NCBI GenBank assembly: GCA_023439505.1
Contig: JAEXNR010000052.1
Coordinates: 133,926-197,925, forward strand
DNA: 64,000 bases
Reading direction: 5' to 3'
Origin: Bacillota bacterium
Lineage (GTDB): Bacteria; Bacillota; Clostridia; Lachnospirales; Lachnospiraceae
Shown here: piece by piece, positions 43,911 to 52,879 of the stretch
How positions within the stretch are numbered: the stretch's first letter is position 1
Layout: each line of letters starts with the position of its first letter
Translations under genes and position numbers: made by a program
The notes under the pieces: model-generated
What the model saw: only the letters and a program-made list of their open reading frames with translations
Told to the model about the DNA's origin: nothing
Database searches by the model: none

Positions 43911-45134
43911 CTAAATAATTCCTCTTTTTTTTGCAAGTTGGGTTAAGGCATCTTTTATTCTCCGAAAACGAAGGATCGCATCCTCATCCTTTGCAAAACA
44001 TGCTGTGACAATGCGGATATGTCCCTTTCCCTGAATCCCGTAAGGGTTTCCCTGATTCACCATTATCTTTGCATGCTCCATAAGATAGGCGGCAACCTCC
44101 TCACTGGTTCCCAAACGGCTGATGTTTAACCAGGAGAGGATACCGCTTTCACTTATCTTCATACTGACTCCGGGAATTGTACTCAGAATTTCATAGGCAA
44201 TCCGCCTGCGTCGCTCCAGACGAATATAATTATCCTTAAGATGAGCTTTATCTTTTAATGCCGCTATGGCTCCAATAGAACCTACCGTACTAGAGGCACC
44301 AAGTACATTCACCGCACCCCCGTAAAGGATATCCATTATTTTATCATCCGCATAGATATATCCGATACGTAATCCACTTAATCCAATTCCTTTTGAAATG
44401 GAGCAGACAGTTAAGGTTCGTTCCCACATCCCGGGAAGTGTGCAGGGAGAGACGAATTCGATGCCATCATAAATATGGTCTTCAAATGCCTGGTCGCTGA
44501 CAAGAATCAGATTATGTTTTACAATAAATTCGCATAGTTTCTCCATATATTCCCGTCGAAATACTGTTGTCGTCGGATTGTTGGGATGGCTGATTACAAC
44601 CATTTTCGTTTTCTTTGTCAAGCGTTTTTCAAACTCTTCCACACGGGGCTGATACTGATCCTCCGGATAAAGAGGAACCGGCACAGTTACTCCGCCTAAT
44701 AGCGTAGGATTTAAAAAATTACTTGGATAACTCGGATCCGGAACCATTACTTCATCATCTTTTGTTATAAAAGGCATCATAGCATAAAGCAACCCGCTGT
44801 CGGAACCGGGTGTAACAATTACATTACGACTTGGATTAATGGTCAATCCCGTCTTTTCCTGAATATGTTCTGCAAGTGCCTCCCGAAGCTCAAGAAGACC
44901 TATGGGCATACTGTAGTGGGCCGGAAAACCCGTCTCAATTGCATCAATCATTGCCTTTTTCACTGATTCCGGTATTGCCGGATCAGGAAAGAACGGATCA
45001 GCCCAGGCCATGATATCTCCTCCGGCTTTCATAAAGTTACCGGTGCCTTCGCCTACATCTGCTTTTGTAACATTGAGAAATAATCCCCCTTGCAGCTTAC
45101 TAAAATTAGGATTCATCCTTTCTTTGATGTCCAA
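43911..45134 (-). CDS. PLP-dependent aminotransferase, class I/II
   Basis: 407 residues, fold type I. Marks: TPGSDSGLLYAMMPF, PDPSYPSN, SHPNNPTTTVFRREYME, VSDQAFEDHIYDG and the PLP lysine in SISKGIGLSGLRIGY. The C-terminal Arg for the substrate carboxylate is in GHIRIVTACF. It lies 31 bases before the carrier and 41 after ridA. It probably deaminates or transaminates the compound carried by NhaC. Confidence 0.93.
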   Translation of the reverse strand: MDIKERMNPNFSKLQGGLFLNVTKADVGEGTGNFMKAGGDIMAWADPFFPDPAIPESVKKAMIDAIETGFPAHYSMPIGLLELREALAEHIQEKTGLTINPSRNVIVTPGSDSGLLYAMMPFITKDDEVMVPDPSYPSNFLNPTLLGGVTVPVPLYPEDQYQPRVEEFEKRLTKKTKMVVISHPNNPTTTVFRREYMEKLCEFIVKHNLILVSDQAFEDHIYDGIEFVSPCTLPGMWERTLTVCSISKGIGLSGLRIGYIYADDKIMDILYGGAVNVLGASSTVGSIGAIAALKDKAHLKDNYIRLERRRRIAYEILSTIPGVSMKISESGILSWLNISRLGTSEEVAAYLMEHAKIMVNQGNPYGIQGKGHIRIVTACFAKDEDAILRFRRIKDALTQLAKKRGII

Positions 45135-45175
45135 TAAAACAACTCCTTCCCTATGTACCCTTATTTCCCTTAGAA

Positions 45176-45547
45176 TTACACTGCTGCCATGACCTCAACT
45201 TCTACAAGAACACTTTTTGGTAATTGTTTTACAGCCACACAGGACCGCGCCGGTTTACTGATAAAGTACTTTGCATATATTTCATTAAATAATGCAAAAT
45301 CAGACATATCTGCAAGAAAACAGGTGGTTTTTACCACTTTGTCAAAGCTGGTATTACCTGCCTTAAGAATTTCTGAGATGTTTTTCATTACCTGTTCTGC
45401 CTGAACCTGAATGTCACTTCCCGAAACCTCGCCCGTCTGGGGATTTAAAGGAATTTGTCCTGAGCTGTACAACATTCCTCCCGTAATAATAGCCTGGGAA
45501 TAAGGTCCAATTGCTGCCGGTGCTTTTTCTGTTTGAATTGTAATCAT
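45176..45547 (-). CDS. ridA: RidA family enamine/imine deaminase
   Basis: Hydrolyses reactive enamine/imine intermediates released by PLP enzymes. 123 residues. Motifs: KAPAAIGPYSQAI, LYSSGQIPLNPQTGEV, TTCFLADMSDFALFNEIY, and the end ARSCVAVKQLPKSVLVEVE with the catalytic-site Arg. First gene of the ridA-aminotransferase-nhaC operon, with a terminator-like hairpin in its leader. Confidence 0.96.
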   Translation of the reverse strand: MITIQTEKAPAAIGPYSQAIITGGMLYSSGQIPLNPQTGEVSGSDIQVQAEQVMKNISEILKAGNTSFDKVVKTTCFLADMSDFALFNEIYAKYFISKPARSCVAVKQLPKSVLVEVEVMAAV

Positions 45548-45570
45548 AATATTGTTCCTTTCTATTATTT

Positions 45571-45658
45571 AAAAAGCCAAAGGTGGTACATTTTTCAACA
45601 TTCCACCTTTGGCTCTTCCTGATAAATTCATTATATCACTGAACTTTATTTTATTCAA
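45571..45658 (-). promoter_or_regulatory. promoter and leader terminator of the ridA operon
   Basis: Minus strand TTGAAT (45658-45653), 17 bases, TATAAT (45635-45630). About ten bases after the expected start of transcription lies an 11-bp stem GCCAAAGGTGG (45613-45603, 45586-45576), then TTTTT (45575-45571), only 24 bases before the ridA ATG. This has the shape of a leader that ends transcription unless something opens the hairpin. Confidence 0.65.
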
Positions 45659-45814
45659 TATGTAATTTAAATAAATTATATTTCATTCATTTCCAGCTTT
45701 TAGGCAAAAAAAACTGTCAGAGTACTTTCTTTCCATGAGATGATCGAACAATATTCTTCTCATAAAAAGAAATTAAGCTGACAGACGAAAGACGTTACAT
45801 TATCATAATAAAGT

Positions 45815-45940
45815 TTATCTCTTTAACATGCCATGATGGCGCTGCAATCCTTCCCGTTCCAGCACATCCGGAGGATTCCGCAGACCCAAACTAAGCATAT
45901 GAATTATGCTCTTATAATTCACGCCGATGATTGTGCCCAC
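45815..45940 (-). CDS. possible small protein, 41 residues
   Basis: GTG start 45940 with AGGGAGG upstream; the protein begins MGTIIGVNYKSI and ends HHGMLKR. It lies between the DauR-like regulator and the ridA promoter. I recognise no family. It could be a real small protein or a remnant of a longer gene, since a second short frame (starting near 45993, LIKLREVQEWAQ) precedes it in another phase. Confidence 0.3.
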   Translation of the reverse strand: MGTIIGVNYKSIIHMLSLGLRNPPDVLEREGLQRHHGMLKR

Positions 45941-46031
45941 TCCTGAACCTCCCTTAATTTGATCAAAGGATCCTGCTGCGGATGATTTTGCACTTTATCA
46001 ACGGGTGTGAGATTAATTTGTATATCGCATC

Positions 46032-46706
46032 TTATTTCAATTTATTATTCTTGATATTACGCAGGTGAAGATAAACGGTGTTTTTAGAAATATTCATCGC
46101 CTGCGATAAGATCTCAACTGCATCTTTCATTTTAAATATTCCCCAGTTATGCAGCAGGGAAATAATCTCACGATTTTTTAACGAAGGAAGAATTGTATCA
46201 TCATTCTCTATTAATTGACGGGCTTCCTCCAGGGATTTTACAATAAGTTCCTGCGCTGTCTCTGCAAAATTCTCCTGGATAATGGATTTATTTTGAACAT
46301 CAATCGGCGTAAATACATCCAGCATCGTTGAAATCGGTGTATTAAGATAAAAGTTGATACACAATACCCCAATCATTTTATTTTCTTCTCCCCTGATAAT
46401 GATGGTCGACGATTTCATAGGCTCGCCCTTCTTATTTTTAACAAAATAACTAATCGAATTTCCAAGGTTCTCTGATGATATTTTTGATATCATAGAAAGT
46501 GCCAGGTTGGTTACAGGCGCACCTTCTTTTCTCCCTGTATGAAATCCATTCACAATCTTTATCACCGATTTATCAATATTCTCCAAACTATGTAAAACAA
46601 TTTCATAACCGCTGCCAAGGTAATCGGCCAGTCCGTCAATCAGTGTTTTATAGGATTCTAAAATCATTCGGTCATTCTCTGTTAAAACAACATTTATATT
46701 TTCCAT
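46032..46706 (-). CDS. YheO/DauR-like transcriptional regulator
   Basis: 224 residues. The N-terminal PAS-like YheO domain (about 10-115) shows YKTLIDGLADYLGSGYEIVLHSLEN and FYLNTPIS. The C-terminal helix-turn-helix (about 185-224) has LHNWGIFKMKDAVEIL and MNISKNTVYLHLRNIK. This is the architecture of DauR, a regulator of D-amino-acid catabolism. It reads in the same direction as ridA, aminotransferase and carrier and is their likely controller. Confidence 0.9.
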   Translation of the reverse strand: MENINVVLTENDRMILESYKTLIDGLADYLGSGYEIVLHSLENIDKSVIKIVNGFHTGRKEGAPVTNLALSMISKISSENLGNSISYFVKNKKGEPMKSSTIIIRGEENKMIGVLCINFYLNTPISTMLDVFTPIDVQNKSIIQENFAETAQELIVKSLEEARQLIENDDTILPSLKNREIISLLHNWGIFKMKDAVEILSQAMNISKNTVYLHLRNIKNNKLK

Positions 46707-47012
46707 AGCAGCATTTCAACTCCTGAATTTTTCATTATATTATAAGGAACTTTGTCACTGACTCAAAGAAATTACTCTCCTGAATACACTTGCTTATTAT
46801 AATATCATAATGAAGCAATTACAATACCTATGGCAAAAACCAAACATATTGTATTTTCATAGCGCTCCTTTGTGTGGCATACGAAGAGCCGCCCGGTCAT
46901 AAGAAATAGACTATTACAAAATATGAAACCGATTCCCCAATACGGTTTGCATTTCACAATATTCTGTTGTAAAATATTCATTGGAATTATATTCAACACG
47001 GAGGCAGTAGTA

Positions 47013-48050
47013 ATGAAAACAGAAGTATTAGACATTAAAGATATAACTCTTAATTATAATAATATTATACGAGGAGTCGAGTACCTGAAACATGGTGAGG
47101 TCATTGCCATTCCGACAGAAACTGTTTATGGACTAGCTGCCGATGCTTTTAATGAACGTGCGATCAAGAAAATATTTGAGGTGAAGGGACGACCGCAGGA
47201 TAATCCACTCATCGTACATGTTTATAAATTAGAACAAGTTTATGAGATATGCAAAGGTATTTCAAATGCGGCAGAAAACGTAATGGATGCTTTCTGGCCC
47301 GGTTCCGTCACTCTGATTTTTAATAAGAAAGATTGTATCTCAGATACAATTACAGCGGGAATGAAAACAGTAGGGGTACGATTCCCTCAAAATGAACAAG
47401 CCAGAGCCATTATTAAGGAAAGCGGTACCTTGTTAGTAGCTCCCTCCGCCAATTCATCCGGAAAACCATCCACCACCAGCGCCGAGCATTGCTATCACGA
47501 CTTAAACGGGAAAATCCCCTGTATTCTGGATGGAGGTTCCTGTTCAATCGGTCTGGAGTCAACAATTATCGACATGTCCACAACTGATCCGGTATTACTA
47601 AGGCCAGGAGCAATCAGCCTGGATGAGATACGCAATGTAATTCCAAATCTCATCTATCAAAAGAATTTATTGAGTGCGAAAGACAGTGAAATACCAAAAG
47701 CTCCCGGAATGAAATATAAACATTATGCACCGGATACCCCAATCACATTGGTAGAGGGAGATTATCATAAGACATCCCGGTGGCTTCAGGAAAATGCAAA
47801 CAAAAACGAGGCAGTCCTTTGCTTCGAAGAATTTATTCCTGAATTTAAGGACTATTCGCACCTCTATAGCCTTGGGAGCTTCGACACCTTAGATATCGCT
47901 GCCCGCAAGATCTTCGATCTTCTCAGAGAATGCGATACATTAAATGTCAGCCATATTTTTATTCAATCGCCTTATAGCATTGGGTTAGGAAATTCCATCC
48001 TCAACCGATTAGAAAAAGCAAGCGCAGGAAACATTGTTCATGTAAATTAG
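47013..48050 (+). CDS. L-threonylcarbamoyladenylate synthase (Sua5 type)
   Basis: Makes threonylcarbamoyl-AMP for the t6A base at position 37 of ANN-decoding tRNAs. 345 residues with two domains: YrdC (about 15-200) with GEVIAIPTETVYGLAADA, KGRPQDNPLIVH and APSANSSGKPSTT, and a C-terminal Sua5 domain (about 230-345) after the linker KAPGMKYKHYAPDTP. ATG 47013 has GGAGG 8 bases upstream; the open frame reaches back to 46872, but that part has no family match. It stands alone. Confidence 0.95.
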   Translation: MKTEVLDIKDITLNYNNIIRGVEYLKHGEVIAIPTETVYGLAADAFNERAIKKIFEVKGRPQDNPLIVHVYKLEQVYEICKGISNAAENVMDAFWPGSVTLIFNKKDCISDTITAGMKTVGVRFPQNEQARAIIKESGTLLVAPSANSSGKPSTTSAEHCYHDLNGKIPCILDGGSCSIGLESTIIDMSTTDPVLLRPGAISLDEIRNVIPNLIYQKNLLSAKDSEIPKAPGMKYKHYAPDTPITLVEGDYHKTSRWLQENANKNEAVLCFEEFIPEFKDYSHLYSLGSFDTLDIAARKIFDLLRECDTLNVSHIFIQSPYSIGLGNSILNRLEKASAGNIVHVN

Positions 48051-48087
48051 CATATTCCTGCTCCGCTGCTGCATCATTTCCTTCCTG

Positions 48088-48936
48088 CTATAATAACCCG
48101 ATAATCCAGCGAACCGGACTGAACAGACTGGCAATCTGAAAGATCTTTGGCATACGTTCAATTGGCACGAAGGTTCCACCAAGAAGCATCATGATTACAG
48201 AAAAGGCGGAGGAACACAGATTTGCCTGCATATCACTCTTGCTAAGCAACGTAAATCCCATTGCAAGTAATGAGGTTATTGCTGTGATAAAGGCTATAAC
48301 GAGGAATCCTTTGAAAACTGTAATATGTATCCCCGTCTGCAGCAGGACCAATACGGCAAGGCTGACCATTGCCTGCACAAAAACCACGGTAGTTGTAAAC
48401 AATGCATATCCTCCCAGGTAACTGTACTTCTTTCTCGGCGCAACTGTATATCTTTGCAAAAGCCCAGTCTTTTTATCCTCAATATAATTGGTTGCATGCA
48501 CCGTAGATAGAATGATGAACACTGTCATCAGTAATGCCACCGTTCTTTCTGTCGTATGAAATTCTTTCCCTATGACCTCTCTCTTTTGAATCATTTCCTT
48601 CAATGCAAGGATTGATTGCTCTTTGTCGGGTTGCTCCCGCAGATCAAGTAAGAAATTGTATTTCCCCATGATCTGATCCGTTCGTATGCTTTTTGCATCT
48701 GCGAGACGATAGTCAATTAGTTCCCCTCCCTCCATCATCTTCTTTATATTCTCAGGGATTGACTCTTCTTTCATTCCATCCGTAAGGATTCCGACCCGGA
48801 TAAAATTATTTTCCACGTAACCGCTTAAAAGTGTGATCAGGCATAGGATCACAGGGATGACAAGAATCATTCCTATACTTAATTTGTGTGACAGAAGCCT
48901 TTTATAATTATTTTTCAGAACCAGGTAATTGCCCAT
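48088..48936 (-). CDS. ABC-2 type exporter permease (second)
   Basis: 282 residues. One N-terminal membrane helix, an outside domain of about 80 residues, then five helices in the last half. The region IEDKKTGLLQRYTVAPRKKYSYLGGY and the GGTFVPIERMPKIFQIASLFSPVRWI end are typical of ABC2_membrane proteins. It overlaps the other permease by 29 bases. Confidence 0.9.
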   Translation of the reverse strand: MGNYLVLKNNYKRLLSHKLSIGMILVIPVILCLITLLSGYVENNFIRVGILTDGMKEESIPENIKKMMEGGELIDYRLADAKSIRTDQIMGKYNFLLDLREQPDKEQSILALKEMIQKREVIGKEFHTTERTVALLMTVFIILSTVHATNYIEDKKTGLLQRYTVAPRKKYSYLGGYALFTTTVVFVQAMVSLAVLVLLQTGIHITVFKGFLVIAFITAITSLLAMGFTLLSKSDMQANLCSSAFSVIMMLLGGTFVPIERMPKIFQIASLFSPVRWIIGLL

Positions 48937-49675
48937 TCAAATATTCCTCCCTTTTAAAGTACTTCATAGCTAACCAGATGAATACGCCTCCTGCTATCAG
49001 CAATGCTGCGGATACTCCCCATAAAAGATCAGATTTCCCATCATAGATACAAAGAAAAATACTACGATTGATCCATGTCAGTGGTGACAAATCAAGCAGA
49101 AACTGTAACCTCCTATTTAGTGTTCCCACCGGGAAGAAGGAGCCTGCTGCAATCGCGCACAAGGATATGGGAATATTAAGCACATTCTTTACCGTAAGAA
49201 AATTTTTCATACCAAGCCCGATTAGCACACCCAACGAGCAGACACAAAAAGCGGTTGCTGTCAAAAGGAATAAAACAGGCACCATTTTCCCCTGATAAGA
49301 TACTCTCCAGATCAGTTTCGTCACTACGATCATAAAACCATTACATATACTATATACCACCGTACAGGATATCATCTTGGCCAGAACAATTTCTATATTT
49401 GAAAGGGGTGACATGATAATTCTCATAGCCGTATGTGCGAAGGCATCCTCCTTTCCTGCATAGGCCGCCGTAATTACCGCCATGCTTGTGCAAAATGGGA
49501 GCAGTACAAGCGTATAGTACTGATAACTTGAAATAAAACCTTGCTGCCTTCCCCTTCCCAGTGTCCCCAATATCGTTATAAGCACCATCGGAAAAACAAT
49601 ATTATATCCGATTGCAAACCCATCCGTCGCTCTTCTCCTCATCTGAAAAGCCGTCATTGCACCTAATTGCTTCAT
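48908..49675 (-). CDS. ABC-2 type exporter permease (first)
   Basis: 255 residues with six membrane helices. AHTAMRIIMSPLSNIEIVLAKM is the ABC-2 coupling segment, and FFPVGTLNRRLQFLLDLSPLTWINRSIF is the conserved C-terminal part. It follows the ATPase gene by 70 bases. The two permeases together would form the channel. Confidence 0.9.
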   Translation of the reverse strand: MKQLGAMTAFQMRRRATDGFAIGYNIVFPMVLITILGTLGRGRQQGFISSYQYYTLVLLPFCTSMAVITAAYAGKEDAFAHTAMRIIMSPLSNIEIVLAKMISCTVVYSICNGFMIVVTKLIWRVSYQGKMVPVLFLLTATAFCVCSLGVLIGLGMKNFLTVKNVLNIPISLCAIAAGSFFPVGTLNRRLQFLLDLSPLTWINRSIFLCIYDGKSDLLWGVSAALLIAGGVFIWLAMKYFKREEYLNGQLPGSEK

Positions 49676-49745
49676 CGTGTATACCCAATTTCCTTTCTTT
49701 CCATTTTATATGATAGATTAATATTCACTTCTCTGGATTTCCGGG

Positions 49746-50501
49746 TCAGGCCTGCTCATCCCTTAATTGCTTTCCTGTCAGATGAAGAAAAATCTCCTCA
49801 AGATTCATCAGTCCCTGCTCCCTATACTTCACCTTTAATTCCTCCTTCCCACAATCCTCAATTATCGATCCATGGTCCACTATGACAACCCGATTGCAGA
49901 TCTCTTCAATCTCTTCCATATAATGTGATACATAGATAACTGTTGTCCCCCTCGTATTCAGCTCCTTAATTGCCTCCATGATATGGTTACGTGACTGTGG
50001 ATCGATTCCAACGGTTGGCTCATCCATAATAAGAAGCTGCGGGGAATGTGCAATCGAACATGCAATGTTTAGTCTTCGCTTCATTCCGCCTGAAAACTTT
50101 GCAGGTCTTTCTTTCCGCCTTTCCCATAATCCCACGAAGCGTAAGGCCTCCTCCGCCCTATCCCTTAATTCTTTCTTACGATACCCATAGATAGAACAGA
50201 AGAATCTCACATTATCATAAGCTGACAGATCATGATATATCGCTATTTCCTGAGGTACCACGCCAAGCTTTTGCTTAAAGTCCATGATCATAGACTTGGT
50301 CTCCTTCCCTCTGTAACTAATGTTACCTTCCGATGGCTGCTCCACATCCGTAATCATACGTATGGTTGTGCTTTTCCCGGCGCCATTCGGACCGATCAGT
50401 CCCAGAATATCACCCTCTTCCACCTGAAATTGCATCCTTCGTATTACTTCCTTTGTTTTATAGCTTTTCCTTAAGTTCGTTACTTCCAATATGGTGCTCA
50501 T
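49746..50501 (-). CDS. ABC exporter ATPase (drug-resistance type)
   Basis: 251 residues. Walker A GPNGAGKST, Q-loop VPQEIAIYHDLS, signature FSGGMKRRLNIA, Walker B LLIMDEPTVGIDP, switch VSHYMEE. ATG 50501 has AGGA 9 bases upstream. Order: PadR regulator, ATPase, two permeases, a usual inducible multidrug or peptide efflux operon. Confidence 0.94.
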   Translation of the reverse strand: MSTILEVTNLRKSYKTKEVIRRMQFQVEEGDILGLIGPNGAGKSTTIRMITDVEQPSEGNISYRGKETKSMIMDFKQKLGVVPQEIAIYHDLSAYDNVRFFCSIYGYRKKELRDRAEEALRFVGLWERRKERPAKFSGGMKRRLNIACSIAHSPQLLIMDEPTVGIDPQSRNHIMEAIKELNTRGTTVIYVSHYMEEIEEICNRVVIVDHGSIIEDCGKEELKVKYREQGLMNLEEIFLHLTGKQLRDEQA

Positions 50502-50620
50502 AATATTATATCCTTTCTTATATATGAAATTTTGTATACCCAATCTTGGATATATGTGTCCGAAAAAATGCCCTTACCACAGGACATTTTTAAGATACAT
50601 ATTTTCTCTTTGCACCCACA

Positions 50621-51340
50621 TTATTTCTGCCGTTTCAGTTCCTCGATCATCCTATCCAGATTACAAATTGCATTTTCCGGATTACCTTTGATGACCTCCT
50701 TCAGCTGTTCGATATAACCAATCTTTTCATCGATCCCCACCTCTTTTGTTTTCTCAGCAAATTTGTCGGAATCGAACCCTTCGATAAAACTTTTCATAAT
50801 AAAACTCTGCTCCTGATATAGGTCCACATTTCTAAGGAGTTCCTCATGCCAGTCAATCTGGTCTTCCAGTGAAGTAATTGTCATACGAAATGTCAGCTCT
50901 GTCAGTCTCGTCGCCTTCTCATCGACCTTTATATCAGCCCACGTCTTCCAGAAATCCCTCTGTTCCCCAAGTTCTTTCACATGTTTCATAAGATGTGCCA
51001 CAACTTCTTCCCTTGGCAGTACGCTAAGCATTGGTTCTGTAATAAACTTAGCGGAACCCACCACTGCAATAGGAGTATCAAGTTCCTCGCTCATCTCACG
51101 ATGCATCTCCTTCCTGCCAAGTTCCGTGATCTCATAAATCTTACGAACCCTTGATCCTGTTCGCTCCTCCCGAAGTACCCTGACGCATTGTTCCTTCTCA
51201 AGTTTTGTTAGTGCATAGTATATTGACCCGGATTGAATCTTCGTCCATTGATCCGTTCCTGACACCTGAAGAAATCTTTGTATCTCGTAGCCATGGGTCG
51301 GCTTAATGCTAAGGTAGTATAGGATCAGTCCTCGAATCAT
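50621..51340 (-). CDS. PadR-family regulator with C-terminal helical domain
   Basis: 239 residues. The N-terminal winged helix shows LILYYLSIKPTHGYEIQRFL, KIQSGSIYYALTKLEKE and YEITELGRKEM. The rest is the Vir_act_alpha_C-type helical domain. It lies directly upstream of the exporter genes in the same direction. The large palindrome at 51438-51480 lies 98 bases upstream of its start and probably is its operator. Confidence 0.93.
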   Translation of the reverse strand: MIRGLILYYLSIKPTHGYEIQRFLQVSGTDQWTKIQSGSIYYALTKLEKEQCVRVLREERTGSRVRKIYEITELGRKEMHREMSEELDTPIAVVGSAKFITEPMLSVLPREEVVAHLMKHVKELGEQRDFWKTWADIKVDEKATRLTELTFRMTITSLEDQIDWHEELLRNVDLYQEQSFIMKSFIEGFDSDKFAEKTKEVGIDEKIGYIEQLKEVIKGNPENAICNLDRMIEELKRQK

Positions 51341-51437
51341 ATCGTAGCCTCCTGCTTATCATTAGATAATTATCCCCGGTATTCCCAGTTGTAACTTAGT
51401 CCATTTCATCTGATTCTATTTTCCATTGATCTAATAA

Positions 51438-51480
51438 ATTATACAACGTTGGATATATTTTATATCCAACGTTGTATAAT
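51438..51480. promoter_or_regulatory. 43-bp palindrome, probable PadR operator
   Basis: Two perfect 20-base arms (51438-51457 and 51461-51480) with a TTT centre. Each arm also holds the perfect dyad CAACGTTG, so the element is two PadR-like sites in mirror order. On the minus strand a TATAAT (51443-51438) lies at its edge. Confidence 0.8.
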
Positions 51481-51511
51481 GTCAAGTATTATCTCGTTTA
51501 AATTGGAATTT

Positions 51512-51868
51512 CTACTGCTTACAATATTTAAAACCGCGGATAAAACTTACCAGTCCGATTATTAAAATGTAAGCGCAGATTGTTAATGCTATTATTGTAA
51601 TTTCTGTTCCATAACTATTAATCGTATTTGACCGGATTGCTTCCAATACCCTGAATTGTAAATACGCGGCAAGCGCGATTAACCCAATATTTATCAGGAG
51701 CATATAAACCCCTGCCTGTCTGCTTACTTTCTCCTTGTCATAACGGTTCTTTTCTTCTTTGCTCATGGTGTTAAATCCGGTTACTAGATTGCTTCCTTTG
51801 CCTGTAAGCAAAATAATATCAGCGATTACTGAAAGAGCAACAATACACCAAATCAAGATAAGCCACAT
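51512..51868 (-). CDS. DUF3784-like membrane protein
   Basis: 118 residues, three membrane helices. GKGSNLVTGFNTMSKEEKNRYDKEKVSRQ after the first helix is the DUF3784 signature (Gly-Tyr/Phe-Asn-Thr-Met-Ser-x-Glu-Glu-Lys). Family function is unknown. It is last in a three-gene operon with an XRE regulator. Confidence 0.82.
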   Translation of the reverse strand: MWLILIWCIVALSVIADIILLTGKGSNLVTGFNTMSKEEKNRYDKEKVSRQAGVYMLLINIGLIALAAYLQFRVLEAIRSNTINSYGTEITIIALTICAYILIIGLVSFIRGFKYCKQ

Positions 51869-51892
51869 AATATCAGTCTCCTTTCAAATCAA

Positions 51893-52300
51893 TCAACGAT
51901 ATCTAATTAAGTTGGTAATATCAATTACCACAATTACAAACCACTGGAATATCAACAATGCAAAAACAGTTTCAACAAAGTATTCGGGTGCAGCAATGAA
52001 AATACATAACGCAATGGGAAGGAGCAGCACTGCAAGCATTCCGTTAAGAATCAAATTCTTACCTAATATGCTGGTGTGATATTCATCAAATCTCTTGAGC
52101 CGCAGAGCCGAGCAAAAATCAACCAGTACTGTTACGCCGATCATACCTAGTCCGACATGCTTCAGATTACCCTGCATAATAAATTCAGACCACACGCTAC
52201 CGGAAAAGAAGTTCATACCAACCGAGACATGTTCTGATGAAATTATCAATACTGCTGCATAGCTTGCAGTTATTATTGCCAGATATAGTGCATTGGCCAT
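51893..52300 (-). CDS. four-helix membrane protein of the XRE cassette
   Basis: 135 residues, four membrane helices; after the second helix is LRLKRFDEYHTSILGKN. I recognise no named family. Its start lies 18 bases after the regulator stop and shows no clear ribosome binding site, so translation may be coupled. It lies between the regulator and the DUF3784 gene. Confidence 0.75.
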   Translation of the reverse strand: MANALYLAIITASYAAVLIISSEHVSVGMNFFSGSVWSEFIMQGNLKHVGLGMIGVTVLVDFCSALRLKRFDEYHTSILGKNLILNGMLAVLLLPIALCIFIAAPEYFVETVFALLIFQWFVIVVIDITNLIRYR

Positions 52301-52317
52301 TGGATATTTAAACGCTT

Positions 52318-52524
52318 TTATTTTCTCTCACTCTCCTTAAAATGAAATACTTCTTCAATTGACCTACCAAAGAAATCCGCAAGATCATAGGCTAACCAAA
52401 GGGATGGATCATACTTTTCAGTTTCAATTGCATTGATCGCTTGTCGGGAAACATTTACTTTTTCCCCTAACTGCTTTTGTGTTAATCCCTTCATTTCTCG
52501 CAACTCTTTTACTCTGTTTTTCAA
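52318..52524 (-). CDS. XRE-family regulator, 68 residues
   Basis: Single helix-turn-helix: LTQKQLGEKVNVSRQAINAIE, then KYDPSLWLAYDLADFF and IEEVF. TTG start 52524 with AAGGAGG 6 bases upstream. Two copies of a 21-base site flank its promoter, which points to autorepression. Confidence 0.93.
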   Translation of the reverse strand: MKNRVKELREMKGLTQKQLGEKVNVSRQAINAIETEKYDPSLWLAYDLADFFGRSIEEVFHFKESERK

Positions 52525-52537
52525 ATCTCGCCTCCTT

Positions 52538-52604
52538 GTGTCAAGCTAGCCTTACACGCTTATTCTATCACGATTTTTTATTCGTGTCAAGCCAACCTTA
52601 CACG
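52538..52604 (-). promoter_or_regulatory. promoter with duplicated operator for the XRE cassette
   Basis: Two copies of GTGTCAAGCYARCCTTACACG (plus strand) at 52538-52558 and 52584-52604, 46 bases apart. On the minus strand the upstream copy contains the -35 TTGACA, followed by 17 bases and TAGAAT; the downstream copy abuts the ribosome binding site. Confidence 0.75.
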
Positions 52605-52664
52605 GCAAACTAGATAACCTGAAAATTGTTTCACTATAGAGCAGCCTCAACAGACACACTGCCT

Positions 52665-52710
52665 AAAAAAATGATTATCCTGCAAACTCTGAAAGTTTAG
52701 GATAATCATT
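52665..52710 (-). terminator. hairpin repeat, copy 1 (terminator after the 52880 gene)
   Basis: AATGATTATCCT (52670-52681) pairs perfectly with 52699-52710, with an inner AAACT/AGTTT pair; T-run on the minus strand. It is nearly identical to the hairpin at 54185-54230. Confidence 0.75.
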
Positions 52711-52879
52711 GATTAAGTATGTATCTTATCTATTAATACTATTATTAATTTTTCTAATAGCCTCTATATTGATTTTGGGTCTGTGATCCTCGTCTAACAG
52801 ACCATTTATTTCCTGCACTTTATATGCCTTCCTTTAGCTTGATTGGAAAATATCTTTGCATTGAATAGTTGCGTTGAAA

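Noticed and set aside
45576..45613. Plus-strand GGTGGTAC resembling a T-box core followed by a hairpin
   Set aside because: It is on the strand opposite to ridA, lacks the rest of the T-box consensus (ACCGCG) and a specifier stem, and has no gene close downstream on the plus strand.
46872..47012. N-terminal extension of the Sua5 gene
   Set aside because: The 47 extra residues have no family match, and the ATG at 47013 has a good ribosome binding site.
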